A DNA stretch of 11,788 nucleotides from Thiomonas sp. (lineage in GTDB: Bacteria; Pseudomonadota; Gammaproteobacteria; Burkholderiales; Burkholderiaceae_C), in the NCBI GenBank assembly GCA_028706735.1, contig JAQTVS010000058.1, positions 1 through 11,788 of the forward strand, in the 5' to 3' direction. A program made the translations under genes and the position numbers. A model generated the notes under the pieces. The model saw only the letters and a list, made by a program, of their open reading frames with translations, searched no databases and had not been told where the DNA came from. Positions 1 to 6,662 of the stretch are shown here, piece after piece; the stretch's first letter is position 1; every line of letters begins with the position of its first letter.

Positions 1-669
1 TGCGGCGAGAAACTCCGGCATGGCTTCGAGCAGCGTGACCTGCGCGCCCAGACGGCGCCAGACACTGCCCATTTCCAGTCCGATGACCCCGGCGCCGATG
101 ACGCCAAGCGTCTTGGGCACGGCATCAGCCGACAGCGCGCCGTCGTTCGACAGCACCCGCTTCTCGTCGAAATCCAGCCTCGGCAAGCTGCGCGGCGTCG
201 AACCCGTGGCGAGGATGAGTTGCTTGCCGACCAGCGTCTGCGCAACGTCCTTGCCCGCCACAGCAACCTGCCAGCCGTCGGTCGCATTGCCGCCCTTGAG
301 TGTGCCCGTCCCGTGGAAAAACGTGACCTTGTTTTTCTTGAACAGGTAGAGGATGCCCTCGTTGTTCTGCTTGACCACCAGCGCCTTGCGCTGCTGCATG
401 GTCGGCACGTCGATGGACAGGCCGCTCAAGCCGATGCCATGCGCCGCAAAGGCGTGCCCGGCCTGCTCGAAATGCTCGCTCGACTGCAGCAGCGCCTTCG
501 AGGGAATGCAGCCCACATTGGTGCAGGTGCCTCCCGGCGCCGGGCCGCCCTGAACGTTGCTCCAGGCGTCGATGCAGGCCACGTTCAGGCCGAGTTGGGC
601 CGCGCGGATGGCGGCGATGTAGCCGCCGGGCCCGGCGCCGATCACTATGAGGTCAAAGACCGATGACAT
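1..669 (-). CDS. lpdA: Dihydrolipoyl dehydrogenase (E3), N-terminal part, cut by window edge
   Basis: This flavoprotein reoxidises the dihydrolipoyl arm of the E2 subunit and passes electrons through FAD to NAD+. As third gene after sucA and sucB it is the E3 of the 2-oxoglutarate dehydrogenase complex. The 223 visible codons are open to the left edge. They show the FAD-binding GAGPGG at residues 11-16, the redox-active disulfide in GGTCTNVGCIPSK (C49 and C54), and the second glycine motif GAGVIG near residues 192-197, which starts the NAD domain. The stretch GGPAPGG just before the cysteines is typical of betaproteobacterial E3 proteins. The rest of the NAD domain and the dimerisation domain with the catalytic His-Glu pair lie outside the window. 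The start at 669 is preceded by AAGGAA at good spacing. It lies 92 nt after sucB in the same direction, so cotranscription is likely. E3 may also serve other dehydrogenase complexes; the family call is secure. Confidence 0.95.
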   Translation of the reverse strand, partial: MSSVFDLIVIGAGPGGYIAAIRAAQLGLNVACIDAWSNVQGGPAPGGTCTNVGCIPSKALLQSSEHFEQAGHAFAAHGIGLSGLSIDVPTMQQRKALVVKQNNEGILYLFKKNKVTFFHGTGTLKGGNATDGWQVAVAGKDVAQTLVGKQLILATGSTPRSLPRLDFDEKRVLSNDGALSADAVPKTLGVIGAGVIGLEMGSVWRRLGAQVTLLEAMPEFLAA

Positions 670-724
670 GATGAGAATTCCTTGCAGCAGCGCAGCGCCA
701 GCGGCGCCCGCGCGAATGAATAGG

Positions 725-755
725 GGCCGACTGGCGCTGCAGCGCCAGCACGGCC
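725..755 (-). other. Strong stem-loop in the sucB-lpdA gap, built on an 18-bp perfect palindrome
   Basis: Positions 731-748 read CTGGCGCTGCAGCGCCAG, identical on both strands. The palindrome is flanked by the complementary arms GGCCG (725-729) and CGGCC (751-755), so the transcript can form a longer stem with a small internal loop. It lies just after the sucB stop (762-764) and well before the lpdA ribosome site. No T-run follows, so it does not look like an intrinsic terminator. A role in mRNA processing or stability, or in tuning lpdA relative to sucAB, is inference. Confidence 0.6.
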
Positions 756-761
756 AGGGCA

Positions 762-2054
<1,293 letters not shown>

Positions 2055-2142
2055 GATGGAGTCCAGTGTTTTTGTGATGCGCGCAATGGCTTGGCTTGCC
2101 TGCGCGGCGAGTGAACGGATGTCTGTGGAAGGTCGGGAAGGG

Positions 2143-2167
2143 CCGGGTGGGCGCGAAGCACACCCGG
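2143..2167 (-). other. Stem-loop in the sucA-sucB gap
   Basis: CCGGGTG (2143-2149) pairs perfectly with CACCCGG (2161-2167) across an 11-nt loop. It begins about 7 nt after the sucA stop codon in transcript direction. There is no T-run behind it and sucB continues the operon, so a processing or stabilising hairpin is more likely than a terminator. Seven G/C-rich pairs can arise by chance in DNA of this composition, so functional confidence is modest. Confidence 0.4.
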
Positions 2168-2174
2168 CGCTGAA

Positions 2175-5027
2175 TCAGCGGGTCAGCACGAAGCCCTTGA
2201 GCTTGCCAAACGCCGCTGCCAGCAATTCCTTTTGCTGCTCGGCATGTTTGGCGTAATAGCCCACCGCAGTGGAGGCTGAAGCCGCCCGCCCGGCGTAGCC
2301 GAGCTTCTGGCCCTCCATCATGTTCTCGTGAATGTGATGCTGCACGAAGAACCAGGCCCCCTGGTTCTGCGGCTCGTCCTGGCACCAGACGATGTCGCGC
2401 GCATTCGGATAGCGCTTGACCTCGGCTGCAAAGGCCTTGTGCGGGAAGGGATAGAGCTGCTCAAGGCGGATGATGGCGACATCGTCGATCTTGCGCTCGG
2501 TCCGTGCCGCCAGCAGGTCGTAGTACACCCGGCCGGTGCAGACGACGATGCGCTTGACCTTGCCTGCGTCCAGTTCCTCGGCCTCGGGCAACACCACTTC
2601 GAAGCGGCTGTTCGCCAGATCCGACAGCGGCGACTTGGCGTGCGGGTGCCGCAGCAGCGACTTGGGTGTCATGATGATGAGCGGCTTGCGGAAGGGCCGC
2701 AGCATCTGCCGCCGCAGCAGATGGAAAATCTGCGACGGGTTGGTGGGCTGGCAGACCTGCATATTAGTCTCTGCGCAAAGCTGCAGATAGCGCTCCAGCC
2801 GCGCCGAAGAATGCTCCGGCCCCTGCCCTTCATAGCCGTGCGGCAGCATGAGCGTGAGCCCGGAGGCGCGGCCCCATTTCACCTCCCCTGCGGAGATGAA
2901 CTGGTCGATCAGCACTTGCGCGCCATTGGCAAAGTCGCCGAACTGCGCCTCCCAGATCACCAGAGTGCGCGGGTCGGCAGTGGAATAGCCATACTCGAAA
3001 CCCAGCACCGCCTCTTCCGACAGGATGGAGTCGATGACGACGAACGGCGCCTGGCCTTCGGCCACATTCTGCAAAGGGATGTAGGTGCCCACATCCCACT
3101 TCTCGCGGCTCTGGTCGTGCAGCACGCTGTGGCGGTGGCTGAACGTGCCACGGCCGCTGTCTTCGCCCGACAGTCGCACCGGAAACCCGTTGGACACCAG
3201 CGAGGCGAAGGCCATGTGTTCGCCCATGCCCCAGTCGAGCGGCATTTCGCCGCGGCCCATCCTGGCGCGGTCGGCAATCACCTTTTCCACGAGGGGATGC
3301 ACCTTGAAATCCGGCGGAATGGTGGTGATGCGCTCGGCCAGGCGCTTGAGTTCGGTCATGGGCAAGGCCGTATCGGCGTTGTCCGTCCAGCGGCGGTTGA
3401 GGTAGGGCGTCCAGTCCACCGCGTACTTGCTTTTGTAGTTGGTGAGCACCGGCTCCAGACTGATGCCGGCCTCCATCTCGGCGCGGAATTCGTGCATCAT
3501 CTGTTCGGCATCCGCCGCGGTGATCACGCCCTGGCTCACCAGGCGGTCGGCGTACACCTTGCGGCTGCCCGGATGCGCTGCGATCTTTTTGTACATCAGC
3601 GGTTGGGTCACCGCCGGGGTGTCCTGCTCGTTGTGCCCCAGCTTGCGAAAGCACACAATGTCCACCACCACATCGTGATGGAACTGCTTGCGGTAGTCCA
3701 GCGCCAGGCTGGTGGCAAAGGCCACGCTTTCCGGATCGTCGCCATTCACATGCAGGATGGGCGCCTCGATCATTTTCGCCACATCGGTGCAGTACAGAGT
3801 AGAGCGCGTATCGCGCGGATCGGAGGTGGTGAAGCCGATCTGGTTGTTGATGACAATGTGCACCGTGCCGCCGGTGGTGTAGCCGCGGGTCTGCGCCAAC
3901 GCCAGGGTTTCCATCACCACGCCCTGCCCTGCAAATGACGCGTCGCCATGCACCAGCACCGGCAACACGGTTTCGCCGAGAACGTCGCCACGCCGATCCA
4001 GCCGCGCACGGGTGGAGCCTTCGATCACTGGATTGACGATTTCCAGATGCGACGGGTTGAACGCCAGACTCAGATGCACCGGGCCGCCGGGCGTGGACAC
4101 GTCGCTGGAAAAGCCCTGGTGGTATTTCACATCGCCAGACGGCAGGTCATCCGCATGTTTGCCCTCGAACTCGTCGAACAAATCCTGCGGACGTTTGCCC
4201 AGGGTGTTGACCAGCACATTGAGGCGGCCGCGGTGGGCCATGCCGATGACCACTTCCTGGATTCCCAGCGCGCCCGCGCGCTGCACCAGCGTATCCATCG
4301 ACACAATGAAGCCCTCGCCGCCTTCGAGCGAAAAGCGCTTCTGGCCGACATATTTGGTCGCCAGATAACGCTCCAGCCCCTCGGCCGCGGTCAGTCGTTC
4401 GAGCAGATGCTTTTTCGCCTCGGTGTCGACATCCGGGCGGGTGCGGGTGGATTCCAGCCGCTGTTGCCACCAGCGTTTCTGATCCTGATCGCTGATGTAC
4501 ATGAACTCGGCGCCCAGTGAGCCGCAGTAGGTTTCATGCAGGTTGTTGAGCAGTTCGCGCAGCGACAGATTTTCACGATCGAAAAAGGTGTTGCTGACGT
4601 TGAACACGATTTCCAGATCGGCATCGGTGAAGCCATAGAACGATGGCTCCAGATCCGGGATATTCGGTCGCTCGGTGCGTTTGAGCGGGTCGAGATCGGC
4701 CCAGCGCACGCCCACATTGCGGTAGGCGGCGATCAGTTGCTGCGCCGCAACACGCTTGCGTGCCAGCTCGCCGTCCGCCACGGCCTTGAGGGTGCGGATC
4801 GGGCCGGATTTGGCCCGCTCGGCAAAGGCCGACACCACCGGGGCGTGCGGCACATCGCGCGCATTGCTGCCATCAAGCGCCGGCACATGCTGCAGCGCGT
4901 CGAAGTACTCGCGCCAATGGTCGGGAACTGAACCGGGATTGGACAGATAGCTCTCGTACATCTCTTCGACATACGGGGCATTGCCGCCAAACAGATAGGA
5001 ATTGGCTTTGAATTTCTGCATCAACAT
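2175..5027 (-). CDS. sucA: 2-oxoglutarate dehydrogenase E1 component
   Basis: This thiamine-diphosphate enzyme decarboxylates 2-oxoglutarate and transfers the succinyl group to the lipoyl arm of SucB, the entry step of the complex. The 950 residues are close to the usual family length (E. coli SucA has 933). The N-terminal E2/E3-interacting segment is at about residues 10-45 (YLFGGNAPYVEEMYESYL). The conserved GMAHRGRLNVL follows with H265, then FNPSHLE with H327, and the thiamine/metal-binding stretch HGDASF (360-365) through NNQIGFTTS (394-402). The C-terminal transketolase-like part includes HGYEGQGPEHSSARLERYLQL-type sequence. Two starts are possible: ATG at 5027, or ATG at 5021 two codons later. 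GTGAG upstream of 5027 is a weak ribosome site that fits the first better. The gene heads the sucA-sucB-lpdA operon behind a 184-bp gap with a promoter candidate. Confidence 0.97.
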   Translation of the reverse strand: MLMQKFKANSYLFGGNAPYVEEMYESYLSNPGSVPDHWREYFDALQHVPALDGSNARDVPHAPVVSAFAERAKSGPIRTLKAVADGELARKRVAAQQLIAAYRNVGVRWADLDPLKRTERPNIPDLEPSFYGFTDADLEIVFNVSNTFFDRENLSLRELLNNLHETYCGSLGAEFMYISDQDQKRWWQQRLESTRTRPDVDTEAKKHLLERLTAAEGLERYLATKYVGQKRFSLEGGEGFIVSMDTLVQRAGALGIQEVVIGMAHRGRLNVLVNTLGKRPQDLFDEFEGKHADDLPSGDVKYHQGFSSDVSTPGGPVHLSLAFNPSHLEIVNPVIEGSTRARLDRRGDVLGETVLPVLVHGDASFAGQGVVMETLALAQTRGYTTGGTVHIVINNQIGFTTSDPRDTRSTLYCTDVAKMIEAPILHVNGDDPESVAFATSLALDYRKQFHHDVVVDIVCFRKLGHNEQDTPAVTQPLMYKKIAAHPGSRKVYADRLVSQGVITAADAEQMMHEFRAEMEAGISLEPVLTNYKSKYAVDWTPYLNRRWTDNADTALPMTELKRLAERITTIPPDFKVHPLVEKVIADRARMGRGEMPLDWGMGEHMAFASLVSNGFPVRLSGEDSGRGTFSHRHSVLHDQSREKWDVGTYIPLQNVAEGQAPFVVIDSILSEEAVLGFEYGYSTADPRTLVIWEAQFGDFANGAQVLIDQFISAGEVKWGRASGLTLMLPHGYEGQGPEHSSARLERYLQLCAETNMQVCQPTNPSQIFHLLRRQMLRPFRKPLIIMTPKSLLRHPHAKSPLSDLANSRFEVVLPEAEELDAGKVKRIVVCTGRVYYDLLAARTERKIDDVAIIRLEQLYPFPHKAFAAEVKRYPNARDIVWCQDEPQNQGAWFFVQHHIHENMMEGQKLGYAGRAASASTAVGYYAKHAEQQKELLAAAFGKLKGFVLTR

Positions 5028-5042
5028 ATGCGCTCACAGTCT

Positions 5043-5057
5043 GCCGGGCACCCCGGC
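5043..5057 (-). promoter_or_regulatory. Leader hairpin just upstream of the sucA start
   Basis: GCCGGG and CCCGGC form a six-pair G/C stem with a three-base loop, ending about 15 nt before the sucA ATG. A second small stem (GGAAG 5066-5070 with CTTCC 5076-5080) lies further up the same leader. If the promoter candidate at 5133-5162 is right, both are in a leader of about 99 nt. They may influence ribosome access; this is inference from structure only. Confidence 0.4.
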
Positions 5058-5132
5058 GCTCAGTGGGAAGACATCCTTCCGCGGCTCGGGCTGCCCGATT
5101 GGCGGATTGCGGCTTTAGAAGGGCCTGATGAC

Positions 5133-5162
5133 ACTCTAGCACGCTGATTTGATGCAGCGCAA
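5133..5162 (-). promoter_or_regulatory. Candidate sigma-70 promoter of the suc operon
   Basis: On the minus strand, TTGCGC (5162-5157) and TAGAGT (5138-5133) are separated by 18 nt. The TAGAGT is preceded by TGC, giving an extended -10. Transcription would start near 5126. It lies in the only sizeable gap before sucA. Both boxes are imperfect, so this is the best candidate rather than a certain site. No operator for a known TCA-cycle regulator was recognised. Confidence 0.45.
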
Positions 5163-5211
5163 AGCGATGTTGTAAGCCTGTGTACGCGCCGCGCGATTGA
5201 ACGGCACAGCA

Positions 5212-5481
5212 TTACAGCCCGTCTGCCGCATCCTGTCTCGCCCGTAATTCCCGGCGCATCTGCTCGACTTGCTGTTCGAAGGCCTCGCGGTCCTGCAGAT
5301 AGTTGCGCAGCGGCACGATCAGGCAAAGCTCAGGGTGCAGGGCGCCGAACAGGCGGCTCTGGCCGTAGCCTTCGATACAGAAAAAATAACGCATCGCATC
5401 CTCGGCGTTTTTCGCCTGCGGGATGAAAAACAGGTGATCGCTGTCGCCGTAATGCAGCACAAAATCGATAGGGTCTTCCAA
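5212..5481 (-). CDS. Small protein of unknown function, probable TTG start
   Basis: I do not recognise this family. The predicted 89-residue product has no signal peptide or obvious membrane segment. It begins with acidic and aromatic sequence (DPIDFVLHYGDSDHLFF), has a central aromatic and glycine stretch (MRYFFCIEGYGQSRLFG), and ends in a charged, probably helical tail (about residues 62-86, rich in Glu, Gln and Arg) that could form a coiled coil. The frame has no ATG before the conserved-looking part. TTG at 5481 is preceded by GGGGCGG and lies only 2 nt after the stop of the upstream membrane gene (TGAAATTG), which suggests translational coupling. GTG at 5514 would be an alternative giving 11 more residues and an overlap. 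Amino-acid composition and codon use look like a real gene. It may work with the preceding acyltransferase-like protein, but only the arrangement supports that. Confidence 0.7.
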   Translation of the reverse strand: MEDPIDFVLHYGDSDHLFFIPQAKNAEDAMRYFFCIEGYGQSRLFGALHPELCLIVPLRNYLQDREAFEQQVEQMRRELRARQDAADGL

Positions 5482-5483
5482 TT

Positions 5484-6212
5484 TCAGCCGCCCCGCAGAT
5501 GTGCCGCCAACCACACCAGGCCGACGAACACCGGCTGGTGCAGCAGATAAATCGTCAGCGGCCAGCGTCCGAGAACAGACAGGGGGCGGATGTCCGGCAG
5601 ATGCTGCAGGGGGCGGAATTGCACCCGCACCCGCGCCAGCAGCCAGCCGACGCCCGCGCCGAGCCACAGCACACCGATCCACGGCAGCAGCGGTGCATAG
5701 TCTTCGGTGATGGGCTTTTGCGTGATCAGCCCCGTCCAGTTCCACCACGGCGGATTGAAGAAGGCGTGCCCCCAAAGCTGCGGCACGGCGATGGCAAAGG
5801 GTGCGAGCAGCAGCACCCAGGCACGGGCGTGGCGAAACGCCAGGCGGTGCAGCAGCAGCATGGCGGCGATGCCTTGCAGGATGCCGAAGTAGATGAAGCT
5901 GTGCGGAAACGCGGCGTAGCTGCCCGCAGTGACAAGCATCGACGCGCCCGCGATCTGCGCCCAGCGTTTCCAGAAATGCCGCGCCGGGCGGCCGCTCACG
6001 TCGGTGAAGGTCTGGGTCAGCCCAACGGTAAACACAAACAAGCTGACGATGGCAATGCGCTGATCAAGCCACCAGGGGTTGGTGTAGAAGTCGGTGTGGA
6101 TGAAGCCGAACCAGTTCAGATCGAAACTGAAGTGAAACGACATCATCCACAGCACGGCCAGGCCGCGCAGGGTATCGACGCCGCCGTAACGCGCGGGTTT
6201 CTTCGTGTCCAT
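5484..6212 (-). CDS. DUF1624 integral membrane protein, acyltransferase-like (COG3503 type)
   Basis: This 242-residue inner-membrane protein matches the DUF1624 / heparan-alpha-glucosaminide N-acetyltransferase catalytic-domain family by its N-terminal signature (GVDTLRGLAVLWMMSFHF, residues 11-28) and its C-terminal helix containing YLLHQPVF. About seven hydrophobic segments can be seen: near residues 14-34, 52-66, 88-103, 106-124, 131-145, 174-194 and 218-238. The histidine in the first helix (FHF) is the type of residue used for acyl transfer in related proteins. The substrate of bacterial members is unknown. The ATG at 6212 directly precedes the conserved arginine-rich start; the ribosome site is weak and no promoter was seen between it and the repeat array. 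Either purL transcripts read through the repeats, or a promoter was missed. The small gene at 5212-5481 follows by 2 nt. The family call is fairly secure, function is not. Confidence 0.85.
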   Translation of the reverse strand: MDTKKPARYGGVDTLRGLAVLWMMSFHFSFDLNWFGFIHTDFYTNPWWLDQRIAIVSLFVFTVGLTQTFTDVSGRPARHFWKRWAQIAGASMLVTAGSYAAFPHSFIYFGILQGIAAMLLLHRLAFRHARAWVLLLAPFAIAVPQLWGHAFFNPPWWNWTGLITQKPITEDYAPLLPWIGVLWLGAGVGWLLARVRVQFRPLQHLPDIRPLSVLGRWPLTIYLLHQPVFVGLVWLAAHLRGG

Positions 6213-6270
6213 GCTCAGTTCATCGCAATCAAGGCCGTTCGCCCTGGCATCCGCTGCAACGCGAAGAGCC

Positions 6271-6425
6271 CCACCCCGCCGCCGGGCCGTCCCAAGGCGG
6301 GCATCCCCCTCCCGACCTCCCCCACGCGTGCGGGAGGGGAGTTCACCCCCTCCCCGCTTGCGGGGAGGGTTGGGGTGGGGATTGCCCCCTCGGGGGGCAG
6401 CGAACGCAGTGAGCGTGGGGGCAAT
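6271..6425. repeat. GC-rich tandem repeat, unit 1 of 155 bp
   Basis: This is the first full unit of a direct repeat array, beginning CCACCCCGCCGCCGGG and ending GGGGGCAAT. It holds four inverted pairs in order: CCCGCC (6275-6280) with GGCGGG (6296-6301); a near-palindrome at 6316-6337 with one mismatch; CCCTCCCCG (6348-6356) with CGGGGAGGG (6361-6369) around a CTTG loop; and an outer ATTGCCCCC (6381-6389) with GGGGGCAAT (6417-6425). It encodes no credible protein. It resembles dispersed palindromic intergenic elements of Burkholderiales; that comparison is from memory. Confidence 0.9.
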
Positions 6426-6580
6426 CCACCCCGCCGCCGGGCCGTCCCAAGGCGGGCATCCCCCTCCCGACCTCCCCCACGCGTGGGGGAGGGGAGTTCA
6501 CCCTCTCCCCGCTTGTGGAGAGGGTTGGGGTGGGGATTGCCCCCTCGGGGGGCAGCGCACGCAGTGAGCGTGGGGACAAT
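6426..6580. repeat. GC-rich tandem repeat, unit 2 of 155 bp
   Basis: Second full unit, exactly the same length as unit 1 and differing at only about six positions. The second inverted pair is a perfect 22-bp palindrome here (6471-6492; each half reads CCTCCCCCACG from its 5' end). The third hairpin has changed sequence but still forms an eight-pair stem in a shifted register: CCCTCTCC (6501-6508) with GGAGAGGG (6517-6524). The outer pair is ATTGCCCCC (6536-6544) with GGGGACAAT (6572-6580), so one pair is lost. Confidence 0.9.
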
Positions 6581-6659
6581 CCACCCCGCCGCCGGGCCGT
6601 CCCAAGGCGGGGTGCGCCCCCTCGGGGGGCAGCGACCGCGCAGCGGGAGCGTGGGGGCC
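6581..6659. repeat. GC-rich tandem repeat, unit 3 with internal deletion
   Basis: This unit keeps the left end (CCACCCCGCC through GGCGGG) and the right part (CCCCCTCGGGGGGCAGCG through GTGGGGGC) but lacks the middle, about 76 bp holding the second and third hairpins. A few bases (GTGCG) join the two parts. Its first hairpin is stronger than in units 1 and 2: CACCCCGCC (6582-6590) with GGCGGGGTG (6606-6614), nine pairs. It ends 3 nt from the purL stop codon. The remaining non-coding stretch, 6213-6270, holds nothing that I can identify. Confidence 0.85.
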
Positions 6660-6662
6660 ATT

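Noticed and set aside
2328..3938. A 536-codon plus-strand frame opposite sucA
   Set aside because: Same explanation: a shadow of sucA codon usage. The low-complexity His/Arg/Val-rich product has no motif.
5163..5211. Intrinsic terminator between the small gene and sucA
   Set aside because: A GC-rich stretch is present, but no clean stem followed by a T-run on the minus strand was found.
5484..5775. Longer version of the small gene, starting inside the DUF1624 gene
   Set aside because: The upstream part is the out-of-frame reading of well-supported membrane protein sequence and is low-complexity. Only the part after 5514 looks like real protein.
6271..6659. CRISPR-like array
   Set aside because: The units are contiguous and 155 bp long, with no unique spacers and no cas genes nearby.
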